A DNA stretch of 64,000 nucleotides, from contig NW_025064924.1 in NCBI RefSeq assembly GCF_019112545.1, positions 62,001 through 126,000 of the forward strand. Reading direction: 5' to 3'. The notes beneath the pieces were generated by a model that saw only the letters and a list, made by a program, of their open reading frames with translations, did no database searches and was not told the origin of the DNA. A program made the position numbers and the translations under genes. Origin of the DNA: Guyanagaster necrorhizus. Lineage: Eukaryota > Basidiomycota > Agaricomycetes > Agaricales > Physalacriaceae. Below are positions 1 to 11,157 of the stretch, piece after piece. Position 1 is the stretch's first letter, and the number at the start of each line of letters is the position of its first letter.

Positions 1-1084
1 CCTCCCCCGAACTGCCTCAAATGGATATGACCCCAACCGCGGAGAATTGTAGACATGAATGGAGGTTCCTGCTAATCCTTCAGGCCTTCAGGAGTCGGTC
101 CATACGTCGCCCCCACAAAGAAGCGAAGGTATACATCAGAGTGGCAGAGCATATTACCTCTCCTGGGCCAAGCATCCAGCGTTTTGACAATTCAAGAATT
201 GATAGGTAGTAACTTTTTAAATCTATAAAGACATTTTACGGTCGAGAGGGTGGCAGAGATCAAGAGACCAGCTGCTCAGCACGGTGAGCGGCAAGTGTCA
301 GCGATATGACATGGATGTGTGCCCCATCAATAGTCACTGGCAGTTGGCGTGAACTTGGATAACGTTGCGCGGGGACCGTTGCATGCCCTCCGAGTCCGAG
401 GTCCGAGTTGGTTGCGAAGTAAAAGCAGGAGGCATTGCAGTCTACGATAGTTGTGAATGACGTATCACGAGAAGAAAGAAAGCCGACGTACCAGATTTCA
501 CCATTGCAGTCCATCAGCCTCTCGGTCATCACGAAAGAATATCGTACTTGGTCCTTGTTCAACATCGTGGCAATGGCGGAGTTGAATAAAATGGTGGACA
601 AGCCTCATGCTCGAGGCGAAGCCGTCCCTAGAGTCCAGACACTAACGATTTTCGACAAGTCGTAACGTTATAATCTTCAGATCCTGCAAGAAGTGCTACC
701 GTTTCCAGACTCCAGGGCTCAGGTTTGACATCTTCCTAAAATTTTTACTGGTAGTCAAGGTGGTTGCTGAATTCAAGAAGGATGGGTCAGTGGCGCTCAT
801 TGACAGCGTGAGCAATCGAGGTAGCACGTCTCAGCCACTGATGGAGAGAGAGGAAACGGCTGCAAATGAGAGTGGTGGTAGAAATTTCGATGACTGTTGT
901 CCCACGGTGGAAAATGTCGGTCCGGAAGGTGGGACCCACAAGCACCTACTGTCATGGCATGCCGGAAACCCAAAGCATACAGTCGCCGGACGCGTTAGCG
1001 CACCACACCTCCTCCCATACTATCAAGAAGGACATAAAATTGTTGAAGTCGTTCATGCAGACCAGGCTAGATCCTACATGTTTA
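1..1084. other. No supported gene
   Basis: Open frames exist on both strands (minus 260-601, plus 760-1095), but neither has a recognisable domain. The minus one lacks an ATG start. A decayed coding exon on the minus strand at 260-601 cannot be excluded. Confidence 0.4.
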
Positions 1085-1217
1085 TTATGAAATAAGTAGG
1101 GCGTGCAGAAAGCTTCTTCGCCTTCGAGACCGACAGAGGATTCTATACAATTGTTACGCGCATACATCCGGCGAACGGAGAACGTGGATAAGGTTGGCCG
1201 TACGCTCTCTCGAATCA

Positions 1218-1225
1218 TATAAAAG
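1218..1225 (+). promoter_or_regulatory. TATA box of the first 65-residue gene
   Basis: TATAAAAG lies 35 bases before the ATG. The same box and surrounding bases are kept in the inverted copy near 26150, and a TATAAGAG box sits at a similar place (3780-3787) before the second copy. A TATA box this close to the ATG implies a very short 5' leader. Confidence 0.6.
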
Positions 1226-1259
1226 ACCCAGCATTTGAACCAGCATCCACAGCATCAAC

Positions 1260-1457
1260 ATGTCTGCCCCAGAAACCGCTACCAAATTCTCCTCTGCTGA
1301 AACCTCCTCCGTCGTTGGTGGACAACTCGTCGGACGCTCCAACAAGGGCGCCGTCGCACCCAAGGAAGCTCTGAAGCTCCGTTTGGACCTCAACCTCGAG
1401 GTGGAGATTGCCATCCAAGCCAAGGTCAACGGCGACATCACTCTCTCCCTTCTGTGA
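1260..1457 (+). CDS. 65-residue conserved fungal small protein, copy 1
   Basis: This is a single-frame small protein. Residues 1-33 are polar and Ser/Thr/Ala-rich, probably disordered. The remainder (LKLRLDLNLEVEI, then a stretch ending GDITLSLL) looks like one amphipathic beta or helical hairpin. There is no signal peptide or membrane segment. I recall similar tails in small uncharacterised fungal proteins, but no function is known to me. The protein is identical to the copy at 25919-26116, and the two coding sequences differ at only three synonymous sites I could see. The TGA stop lies inside a perfect splice donor (GTGAGTAAG at 1454) with an acceptor at 1509-1511; splicing would give one extra Glu before a new stop. 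Expression is suggested by the TATA box and coding conservation. Confidence 0.8.
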   Translation: MSAPETATKFSSAETSSVVGGQLVGRSNKGAVAPKEALKLRLDLNLEVEIAIQAKVNGDITLSLL

Positions 1458-2092
1458 GTAAGCGCTACCCCGCCTTTTTGGATAAATACAGGTTGACTTA
1501 CCTCTCGTCAGTGAGTAAATATGCTCACATCTTCGTGATGATGTTGGAACCTGGTCATTGGGTTGAGGTAAGATTCGCTGCTCCGGGTCGGTTTGTGTTT
1601 AATAATGCTGAGATCTGTTATGGTGTTAGAGCAAATACATCTCTTGTACCTTAGTTCCATCCTACGTCGATGAGCATTTACATTTCCTAGTACATACGGA
1701 ATATTAGGGCTTTTGGGATTCATATACATACACTGAAACCTGAGCGTACGTATAGTCATCTATGCGCAAGGAATATGGAGTCGTACTGCACGCAGTGCAC
1801 AGTGCAGTCTCATACTTGACTGTCGTTCAAGAGTCCCTAAGATCGGTTTATCACTGAATGTAAACAACAATACTGTCACACAGTGTGTAAAATGAGGCCA
1901 AGTCAAAGCGAAGCATTCAACGCTGGCCAAGTGAAGACTTTTATTGAGGGCTTGAGTGATATTCAGTATAGTACTCAACAATATTGACTTGAGGGTGACA
2001 AGTCGGCAGTGGACCATAGGCGTTCCGTATCCAACAGGGTATTTTTGGGAAACCAAAAGCTAGTTCTGGTACATGCAAGCCCTCCTTACAGG

Positions 2093-2166
2093 CGGTACAC
2101 GGGATCGAACCCCCCTTTCGACGCATAGAAGTAAACACTTCTCTATCATACAAAGAGAGAGTTGGT
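2093..2166 (-). repeat. tRNA-like SINE head, copy A
   Basis: On the minus strand the element starts AACTCTCTCTTTG and ends with a B-box-like GGTTCGATCCC. It aligns in order with the copies at 25349, 27480, 27976 and 47716. It lies inside the left segmental arm in the orientation expected if it was duplicated together with copy B. It does not fold into a full cloverleaf, so it is not called a tRNA gene. Confidence 0.5.
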
Positions 2167-2169
2167 ATC

Positions 2170-2440
2170 ATGATGCTTGTAGTGTGATTCGGATCAGTAT
2201 TACAAAGTTGTTATGAATTTTTTGTCAATACTGGATCGGTGGCTTTTGGATTCCGGAAAAGTGAAGCTTGATTATCATTGCCATTCTGGCACTCGGGCAC
2301 CAGATACGAGTATAAAAGAGGTGGGACTATATGCGATAGGGTGAGCTCGGCGGCCCGTAGGATATTGAATTGGAGAATCGACGTTGTTCCGCACCACCGT
2401 AACCACACAGACCATCTCAAGCTCGAACTCGAGTCGCCAC
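2170..2440 (+). pseudogene. Duplicated alcohol-dehydrogenase promoter and lost start
   Basis: The sequence matches the region upstream of the alcohol dehydrogenase gene at 23136-24815, including the stretch ending CCGCACCACC immediately before its ATG. Here the base triplet at the ATG position reads GTA, so the start codon is gone, and similarity fades within about 60 bases downstream. A frame continues to 2705 and could give about 80 residues, but it resembles no family I know. The likeliest reading is a promoter fragment captured by the segmental duplication. A short transcript from the copied promoter is possible. Confidence 0.5.
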
Positions 2441-2530
2441 ACTGGGTTAAATAACGTTGCCGAGGCTTTCGCCGACTGCCCTCCACAGCCACAGACGATC
2501 GCCGTACCCAGTCCATCGTTCTTCACTCTC

Positions 2531-3779
2531 GTCATACCCTCCCGGGACAATGAGGCGAAGGGCGTCATTTTTGGAACGAAGGTATTGTGCATACGTGCGA
2601 GTGCAGGGAGCACCCGCACCCGCGGCACATTTGTTCGATCATGCTAATCGACATCTGGCATTTACCGTGGCCAATAACTACAACTTTGAGTATACCAACT
2701 TCTGAGAAGTTGATACTACGTGGTACTTATTCACCCGAATCTAAGTTGTGTATTGCAAGCCTCATCTCATGTCTTAACTTGAACCGCCTTGGATGTTGCG
2801 ACGCCGCAGTGCCCGAACCAGCTGCTCCAGATTGAGAATGTTCTCGTTCAAACACATCCACAAGCAATCTGGCCATCACTTGCTACTCGTGGCTATGTTT
2901 GCAGGCCTAAGTTCAAACACTCTTAAAGAAAAAGAAGGGCTACTTTGGGGTTCACGTTTCGAAATTTTTTTGAAGAAAGTTCATCTTTCGTCAAGACACG
3001 CACTACCCAGTACCTAAGAACGCGTACCTTGTACTCAGAAAACTCCTTCGAATAATGGAGACTCACAGTCTACGTCTGCACTCACTGGAGACAGTATCCG
3101 AGAGCTTCATCTCTCCATTTCAGAGTAGTTGCGTACATGGATTTCGTACGGCGTTCACAATTCTGGGACCGACGAACGATTCGAAGAGGACGTGGCGGCG
3201 TTAACGACATTCGGACAGACAAGTCTTCCCTTAGGAAGTGTGAGTTTCCAAGGTGAGCTTCGAAGGCAAGGCTGGCCACTTACGAGACCGTTAATCTCGT
3301 ATCTCGCATTCCCCTGGGTCTTGAATCTGGGGTTGGATGTTCAGATGTGCCGCCTCTAGAATCAAAGCCTCACCGACAGATGCCGTAAAGTCTGGCGCTC
3401 ATCAATGATTTAACTGTAATGCGGAAATGCGAGTGTTTCTCAGCGACCATGTAGTGGGTTGCAAAATGCAATAGTTGAATCGTGTCCAGTGGACCTACAA
3501 GATCTACACAAGCAATGTAAGGCGCTGAGAGGATGTGAAGTACTTCATCAAATTGCACGCCACGCCTCATATCATTTCCAGCCGACAGACACCATACGAC
3601 AGTCTTCGCACTGGGTTACGAAATAGCGCCAGCGTAGAAATCGTTACGTGCTTAGCGCCTTCTTTCACTGCACGAGCTTTTGTCTCATAGAAGTCGCGAC
3701 AACGAGACATCCACGTTATGGGTAGCATCACGCACCAAAAATGACGTTGAACATACCCCAGTAGGGACGTCGAGTCTCA
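2531..3779. other. No supported gene
   Basis: Only short frames without codon structure or domains are seen. The last part before 3780 is the promoter region of the second 65-residue gene and shows little similarity to the promoters of the other two copies beyond the TATA box. Confidence 0.5.
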
Positions 3780-3817
3780 TATAAGAGGATCCACCTATCT
3801 TCAGTTTCAGCAGCAAC

Positions 3818-4015
3818 ATGTCTGCCCCAGAAACCGCTACCAGATTCGCCTCCGCCGAAACCTCCTCCGTCGCTGGTGGGCAACTCATCGGACGCTCCAA
3901 CAAAGGCGCCATCGCACCCAAGGAAGCTCTGAAACTCCGTTTGGACCTCAATCTGGAGGTGGAAATCGCCATCCAAGCCAAGGTCAACGGCGACATTACC
4001 CTCTCCCTTCTGTAA
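3818..4015 (+). CDS. 65-residue conserved fungal small protein, copy 2
   Basis: Same length and architecture as copies 1 and 3, but with five conservative changes, all in the first 32 residues (K9R, S11A, V19A, V24I, V32I). The last 33 residues are identical in all three copies, which points to selection on the C-terminal LKLRLDLNLEVEI region. This copy ends in TAA without the GTGAGT donor seen in the other two, and its flanks do not match theirs. It therefore looks like an older duplicate outside the segmental arms. A TATAAGAG box at 3780-3787 lies 31 bases before the ATG. Function unknown; cytosolic by lack of targeting signals. Confidence 0.8.
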   Translation: MSAPETATRFASAETSSVAGGQLIGRSNKGAIAPKEALKLRLDLNLEVEIAIQAKVNGDITLSLL

Positions 4016-4862
4016 TTAGGTTCTTGCTTCCTTGACCATCCTAATGCTGACCATTCGATTTCGGTAAATAAAGATTCTGCGGGATATATCAGGATGCAAG
4101 TAATTATTGTAAGGTTCTCCAGTAAGTTTCGCACCCATTGTCAATTTCAAAGATGCTGAAAGCAGAGCCGTTATCAGAAGCAATGTCGTTCATTACTTGG
4201 GATTGACACCACCAAAATTCGGATTACGTTTCGCCATTAGATTCCTCGCTTCATGAGAAGTATATCAAGCGTTTCTATACCTATCTGTGTGATGATATCA
4301 ATGCCAGTGATTTTGAGGGATTTCATGAATCTGATCTCGTGTATTTACCTGATGAAGCAATCTGAAGCCGATGACGAGCAGTCGGATAGAGCACCCGTAC
4401 AATTCCGTCGCTTGTACAGGCACACCGATTAGTGACCAGGAAAACCATCATTCAATCGCCATAGCTCGGTGACAAGAATAGTTAGCCTATACGAAGTGAT
4501 AGGGTTTCCGTCATTAAAAGCAGGAAACGCACATACACTAGATATCAGAAATCTGCTCCGAGAGACACGGATCCTCTGTCAATACACCATCCTCCGGCGC
4601 GGAGTCACGCCCACATCCAGCTTGATAGCAACATGCTAGCAAACCTAAGGCTAGTGCCGTCCGAGAATCAAATTTCCCACCCTGGAACCCTCTGACCAAG
4701 GAAGCCCTGATCGCAATTTACCTCGCCATTGTTTGTCAGTCACACATCCACGGTCCCCGCGCAACAAACTGCTTTAGGCACCTTCAAAGGCAGCTCACAT
4801 CAGCTCGTAATCAAGCTTCGGTTTGGTTCAACATTATACTGGAGAGGGACGAACCGAACTGC
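4016..4862. other. No supported gene
   Basis: Intergenic stretch between the convergent small gene and the acyltransferase. No frame with a domain or intron pattern was found. Confidence 0.5.
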
Positions 4863-6949
4863 TTAATTAATCTTTGCGCCCATCTCTCTTAGTCGGGCAA
4901 CCTTTTCACCATAGCCCGCAATACTTTCCGACTCGGTGAATGCCCTCCTTAATTGTCCCATCGTCTCCTTCCTCTGCTCCAACAATATTCTGATCAACTT
5001 CCTGGGAGCAACGGGAGGAAGTTGACTTTGATCAGCCTCTTTCTCCTTTTTGTCCCAAAACTGAGCAGATATGCCACCCGCATCTTTCCTCTTGCGGATG
5101 AATGCATTGGATGGCGGAGGCGGTGGGAGCTTCTTGTACATATCGGTCTTCAGAGACGAGAAGGGAGGGAGAAGAATGCCTAGGACAACCCGCACCGTCG
5201 CCAGGAGGGTCTTTACTCTGGCTTCAAGTTAATAACAATATACGTATAAAAAAAAGAGATATCGTACCTTCGATGGACACCTACAAAGAAAACGCAAGCT
5301 TGAGATGACGTTGTCAATGACATAGAGATGAACATTACCTCCGGAAAATAGCCCATACCACTTAATCATCACCCAACTAAACGCAAGGAAAGATAGAACT
5401 TTCCCGACCTTTGCTCTACGCGTGACAACGTGCTTCGTCCATTCAAAAGCAGGCACCCCAAAATCTCTATCCCTCAGAAAGTGACTCGCCCATCGATACA
5501 CCGCAGTGACACCAATACCCACACCAATACCACCGCCTACGGAACGATACTGGGCGAACCCTTCACATTCATCTACATTGGCGAACAGTTTGAGGGAAAG
5601 CTCGGCCATAATGCATGCTGGGACATGAAGTAGTATGGCTGGTATTGCTATCGGAAAGAGGAGTACAGTTTTCAGAGATGGGAGAAGCGACGGTATATAC
5701 GAGGTAGAAGAAATGACATTTTCGAGGGTAGCATGGGTGAGACCAGTGTAATGCAAGAGTGAGAAATACTGGACGAGAGAGACCTTGGCAAGTCGTATGG
5801 GTTCTGGGGGTGGTTCTGCGGTAGGATGACAAGACAGAAAGTCTACGAGCCTGTATAATGCTCAGGCGAGATCCTCGCTCAGACATAGGACGGCTTACAT
5901 CTGTGAAACTACTGTCCAATTCTTTAGATCGACATTTTCATCGTCTCCCCAAAGAATCGCACGAGCCGTCTGCGCTGCGAACAATGTCTCCCTAGCATTC
6001 CTCATGAGGGCGCGAGTGGTAGAATGAATCGAAATTCTCACCAATCACTAGCATTAATAGTTATATCAAAAAGCTCTTTCTCTATTCGACTGGATATCTT
6101 GTGTACGACTGCATAGCCGACGTCCTTAGGGTCCGCACCAGGCGGTATATCGAACAGTTCGTGAGAGTAATCTGCCATAGAGATGGGAGAGCCATAACTG
6201 TGTATCGCGTATCAGTATACGCGTCAAACTTCGGGAAAGTAACGCACTGAACTCGCATCTAAGATTCGAAATGAGTGACCAGTCAACAGAAAGCATTTCG
6301 CGACTCACCCTACTTTTGAATGTCGCCTTCTCCGTGTACACCAGCCCGACGGGGACAATGACCAGGTCGGGCCTATCCTTTGCGTGTTCTCTGCACCACC
6401 TCGTATATTCCACCGCTGCCCATGCTGTACCACTCATGATCTGCACAATCGTAGGTTCCGTATAACTCGCTCCTTCCGAAAACACACCAACCACCTCACC
6501 CTTCGCTATCGCTGCGGTGGTTGACTGGAATAACACAGCCTTGGAGGACCCGTCGTCACGGTTCGGGTTCCGAGTAACTGGTATCGCGCCTGACGAGGCG
6601 AGGATAGATCCAAAGACGGGGTTGGAAAAAATCGTGGATTTCGCCCAAAAACAGACGTGTCGTCGGTAGGGTATCGTTACAGCTGTAATGGCATGTTCAG
6701 TAAAGACATTAAGGCGAAAGCTTTTGTAACGGACCGAGGGCAGCAACATCGATGATTTCGTTGTGATGCGTCGCGGCACTGCGAGGCGCTTCTCAGCGAA
6801 AAAGCGCATACATGGAGGTTCACGCACATGATGAGTGGTCCGTCCTTGGATACGTTCTCTGCGCCTTCGACATATACTTCAGAGTAGAATCCATCAACTA
6901 TCCAGTCCGACAATTTTCGAAGGATGCGATACACGAGCTTCAAAGTCAT
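4863..6949 (-). CDS. Glycerol-3-phosphate O-acyltransferase (SCT1/GPT2 type)
   Basis: This enzyme makes lysophosphatidic acid from glycerol-3-phosphate and acyl-CoA at the ER, the first step of phospholipid and triglyceride synthesis. The start at 6949 gives MTLKLVYRILRKLSDWIVDG. Splicing a GTGCGT intron near 6825 restores GPLIIAATHHNEIID, carrying the catalytic H-x4-D (HNEIID). A second intron joins DVAAL to AVTIPYRRHVCFWAKS. GAIPVTR and a substrate-binding block written FSEGASYTEP follow; the family norm is FPEGTS, so Pro is replaced by Ser. Further exons give YGSPISMADYSHELF and ARAILWGDDENV, then a membrane-rich part at about 5320-5860 (two hydrophobic stretches) and a Pro-rich tail ending at 4863. 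The exon between FKSR and YGSPIS is uncertain. Family and direction are secure; exact exon ends are by eye. Confidence 0.85.
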
Positions 6950-7353
6950 GGTTGTCGATGTTCAAGTAAACTGAGACCCAGTCATATGAATACGTCACCA
7001 CCACCCAGCTGCTGATAGGGCTGAATACTTGACATACATATTACAGTCGAGGACAGCCAAAGCCAACCAATTTCATATTGGGCGAACGAAAAACTTAAAA
7101 GGCCAGATTTAGATTCGGAGCCCCATCTTCCAAATGTACATCCACAGATACGGTTAGAAGTTGCAATTTACAAAGTTTCATTGTCCCTTTTTTCATGTTT
7201 TCGATAAATATCATAACATGTGGAGTGACGACCGCGGGGCAGGTCAAAAACAACCTGATGCGCGTCGAACAGCGACATATGAATTGAGCATCTACATACA
7301 ATCATAACAGCTCATTTTGATAGGTGTAGTACCCGACGAAAGCGAGAGGGCAA
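6950..7353. other. Intergenic region between GPAT and RPS14
   Basis: It holds the 5' side of the acyltransferase gene and the 3' end of the ribosomal protein gene, which run in the same direction. No further gene is seen. Confidence 0.5.
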
Positions 7354-8053
7354 TCAGAGACGACGACCACGGCGACCACCCTAATTGAGTCCTAGTTAGT
7401 AACAAATGAAGAAAAGCAATAACCATTGTTACAAACCTTGCGCCTGGTGGAGTCAGTGGGCACGGGAGTGACATCCTCAATACGTCCAATCTTCATTCCG
7501 GCACGAGCCAAGGCACGAAGAGCGCTCTGTGCACCAGGACCAGGAGTCTTGGTGCCAGTTCCACCAGTCGCACGGAGCTTGATGTGAAGAGCAGTGAATC
7601 CGACCTCACGACATCGTGCAGCAACATCTTGGGCTGCCAACATGGCTGCGTATGGGGAAGACTCGTCACGGTCAGCCTTGACCTTCATGCCACCTATATC
7701 GCCTTCAATCATCGGAACAACAACATAATGCTGCAAGACGCACCGGTGACACGAGAAATGGTTTCTTTCCCCGACAGATCCGTAACATGGACGAAGGTAT
7801 CATTAAAAGAGGCGAAGATGTGTGCAACACCGAAAACAAGCTCGCCCTCAGCGACCTGAGGTCCCAGCGAGACGGTAGTTTCTTCCTTGGGTGCCTTGGC
7901 TTTCTTCGGAGGCTAGAAATATCAAAGGTCATCAGCGTCATCCAAACTCGTTTGGCGCCATCCATCGTTTTCTGGGCTTTAAAATGCCACAAAATTGAAC
8001 AGATATGCAGGTATACTTTGTCTGGCCTCATGAGACAAAAACGGACATACCAT
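7354..8053 (-). CDS. RPS14: 40S ribosomal protein uS11 (S14)
   Basis: This is a structural protein of the small ribosomal subunit platform that contacts 18S rRNA near the mRNA exit. Four exons on the minus strand can be placed exactly: 8051-8053 (the ATG alone, followed by GTATGT), 7744-7912, 7437-7693 and 7354-7380. Joined they give 151 residues, the usual family length. The start reads [12 protein letters not shown], the core includes [21 protein letters not shown] and [20 protein letters not shown], and the end is [12 protein letters not shown], the conserved basic tail. Splitting the start codon from the rest by an intron is common in fungal ribosomal protein genes and often goes with intron-dependent expression. 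Confidence 0.97.
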
Positions 8054-9585
8054 TTTCTAATATGGACGAGTGGAAGGACTTGATAATGGCTTGAGAGACG
8101 AGCAGCGATTAATGTTTTCGGCGCGTTGATAATGGCAATGCCAAACAAAGCTCAACAGCTAAATATGGATCGAGATGCCTCCTTCCCACACCCACTATAC
8201 TTACACTGGGCGGCTAGGACTCTGGCAAAGTAATGGCGCATCATAATTACTCACCAAAATGCAGAACCCCGTTCATAGACCTCTGATAAATATAAACGGG
8301 CGCCATTCGTCTTCAATCCTGTTGCTCTCGCCGGAAGAACTCCCGGCCTTCCTTTCAAGATCTCTTCCCCTGGTACCAGAAGGCTACAGTTCCGCTGCTC
8401 TCTGTTTTTCTTTTAGTTTCCAGGCCACGAACTGGGACCGACCTTAAACTAAATACCATCATTATTGATTCCATCGTGTGCACAATCTTTCATCTCTTCT
8501 GGGCGCGCTGGTGATGACTTCCGAGTTCTGGACTACACTGGGCACGCGTAATCACCTCATTCTCCTCTGGTGCGAGGATTACCTTCAATCGACGGGTGTA
8601 CAGGGGCGGGGGATCTTCCTCTTTCGTTGCGTGGAGGTTAGATTCCTATTGCGATTTTGAAGCATCCGAATGTGCTTGCGGTCATAGCGTGCCGGTTCTT
8701 AGGCTGTCCCAACGCCACACTAAGATCTCACAAATTTCTGAGTTTGAAGTACGTGTTTCGCCACATACACCTAAAGCTGTAGCCGTGATCCATCAGAAGA
8801 CTGGATGCGTACGACAACTTTGCATCTTTCTGTCATTGGCGAACGAGATCTTGCCCAACTAGGAGTCTGAATCATACAAAAACTTTCCTGCGAACTTCTG
8901 TCACTCAACTGCTAATGCCGTCAACAGCACAGACACGTTGGAAACTCACGTATTCTACCTCGCGGATTAGCTGCAAGACACCATTGTGTTTGCTTCTAAT
9001 GTCTTTGGCACAAACACGTTTTTCGAAAGTTGCTCGCTACACTTGCACCTCTATCTTTGCTTCGTGTCTCCCACTCTTTCCTCCTGATGATCATATTACG
9101 ACAACCCCACGGTCGAGACTCATATTTCAATACTTGAAAGGGCGAAGGGCGTTGACTCCTTTGGTTTATCGCAGGACGTTCAAATATACTATGTATATGC
9201 TACTACCTACAGGGAGTCGTCCGTTTTGCCCTAGTACCTGGTCACTACCAGAAACTTAAGCTCCAGTATATATAGTCCTAATACCTCTTCTGGCATTGGC
9301 CATCGATAACGCCCTACAAATTCAAATCGGAATCGTACTGCCTTCCACGGCCTGGATGATGATCCTCTTAACAGACATGCAACTGCGGTACAACGCTGGC
9401 CCGTATCGATTCTCATGATCCATTCTTACAACAAATTCAACCCAGCTGGCTGGTACTCGTCTCTGTCCACTCACCATCCCGGTAACTTGCGCAAGTTCTA
9501 GATCCGAGTTCTCTACCCGGTCACGCCCCCCCAGGCCATCGATAAGCAATCACACGTTCACCCATCAGATTCACTCGACCTAGGC
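8054..9585. other. No supported gene
   Basis: The first few hundred bases are the promoter and leader of RPS14. The rest, about 1.2 kb, has short frames on both strands (for example 8915-9259 plus) with no domain or splice pattern that I trust. Confidence 0.45.
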
Positions 9586-9594
9586 TATTTAAAT
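9586..9594 (+). promoter_or_regulatory. TATA-like box of the HTH gene
   Basis: TATTTAAAT lies 41 bases before the ATG at 9635 and is followed by a pyrimidine-rich leader (CATCATCGCTCTCAGTCTCTC), as in strongly expressed fungal genes. Confidence 0.5.
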
Positions 9595-9634
9595 CCTCCC
9601 CATCATCGCTCTCAGTCTCTCACCAGTACAGACC

Positions 9635-10010
9635 ATGGCTCCCAACCCCCAGTGTGCCGCTCTCGCTGCTGCAAAGGACAAGAAGGGTACGTACTCCCCT
9701 ACCTCACGTCAACTTCCATTCCTCACCACTCGAACGCAGGCATCTCCTACGCCGCTATCGCCTCACAGATCGGTGACTCGGAGCAGCGCGTTATCGACAG
9801 TCCGTAGCCATATCTGTATCTCCATTCCTTCACTGACGCCTAGCAGTCTGCACTGGCAAAGTCAAAGCGACATCTTCTGAATTCAGCGCCATCGCGCGGG
9901 TGCTTGGCATTTCGTCTTCCAGCGTGCGTTGTTCTTCTCCTTCTCCGTTAGCATCCCCATCTGACGGTCTGTAGGCCCCGCACGATGGTGCCCATGCTAC
10001 CTCCGGATGA
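9635..10010 (+). CDS. Cyanase-N-type helix-turn-helix small protein
   Basis: Four exons (9635-9686, 9740-9799, 9847-9923, 9975-10010) join in phase to 74 residues. The pattern CAALAAAKDKKGISYAAIA, then IGDSEQRVID and ICTGKVKATSSEFSAIARVL, is the helical XRE-like fold at the N-terminus of cyanate hydratase. The catalytic C-terminal cyanase domain (Arg, Glu, Ser active site) is absent; the protein ends APHDGAHATSG. It is therefore not an active cyanase. The role is unknown: a small binding protein or a dimerisation module are both possible. Introns of 47-53 bases and consistent phases make the model firm. The gene stands alone between two gene-poor stretches. Confidence 0.75.
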
Positions 10011-11157
10011 ACCTGCGGCCGTATATCTGCATCACTACATATAAGAATTTGTACCATACCTGTCTGTATCAACCCATCATGAGAGATCCGTACATGCTTG
10101 CTACCCTTTCTGACGTCACCACCAGCCAATAATGAGCGCTCCGTTTGAACTTGGTAACATCTACTTGCCTCTTCCTGCCACATTAATGACCCTTCGACAC
10201 ATGTATCCTGACTTAACACGACTGTGGCGTTCGAATTCCAGGACTTGACATCCACGTCCGGGGCCTCTTATACACCGTATAGGGTCCATTTCATTAATCC
10301 CGTTGACGGAAATTTTCAATCTTCTTACATGTACATGTACTACAGGCGATATCCTCATGTAGAGATATGTGTTATCTAGCTCGCTAAACCCTCGTGTCTG
10401 GAGATAAGCAGCTGCAAGTAGTAGGAATTCGAACGGGATACTCTGTTTTGCCTTCGGTTGAAGACTACTTTCTGAATGCTCTCGGAGCCGCCGTACTCCT
10501 ATTACTCCTCCTTAATATCCCCCTCTTTGCCAAATCTATTGGACCCTAGTTCAGCTGCTCTCCCGCGCATTTTCCACATCGCTTCCTCCCGAATTACATG
10601 TCCATCTCCTTCCCGCGCCACAAGTCAAGTCTGTGGGAGTGCCAATGAATAGAAACATTAATAGTCATTCAAATCGATATGTATCGTATAAAATACGCAA
10701 AAAAGAGATATGTATAATTGCTACACGAAGGTTTCGCCCCGACCGTTCTCTACCGTTTCTTCTGCGAAAAAGTGAAGAGGAAAAAGACATCCAAAAAACG
10801 AAGAAGATGAACGAGGGCGGCTGCTCTCGATAAGAGTTATGTAAAAAAAAAAGTAAACGAAAAAACAAATGACTGTAGAGAAAGATAAAGGCTAGTCATT
10901 TGATTATTAGTGAAAACGGATGGTAATACTATGTGCAGAAGCGAACGAAGGCCAGCAACGAGGTATATGTATGTATAATCCAGGACGGGTACAAGCAAAA
11001 AAAAAAAAGAACACAGCAAGAAAGAGATTTACTAAAAATTGGAAGAAAGCAACGAGAAGAAAGAAACAACTAACAGCAAGTATTAGCGTAAACAGAGTCC
11101 TATGAAATGCAATGCAATGTCTGGGCCTTCCAGAAGCAGATGCGTTCATTCTATTAA
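10011..11157. other. No supported gene; AT-rich 3' region
   Basis: The stretch 10620-11110 is A-rich on the plus strand with several A-runs. It probably holds the 3' untranslated region of the minus-strand RING gene. Open frames here are low-complexity and lack domains. Confidence 0.5.

Larger units (their letters stand above)
1085..2530 (+). repeat. Left arm of an older inverted segmental duplication
   Basis: This segment matches the reverse complement of about 24780-26295. Shared blocks are the promoter, coding region and 3' region of the 65-residue gene, a tRNA-like element, and the upstream region of the alcohol dehydrogenase gene around its start codon. The coding part is almost identical, the 3' region is roughly 90 percent alike by eye and the outer parts less so. 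About 230 bases near 1860-2090 have no clear counterpart. Boundaries are good to a few tens of bases. Confidence 0.75.
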
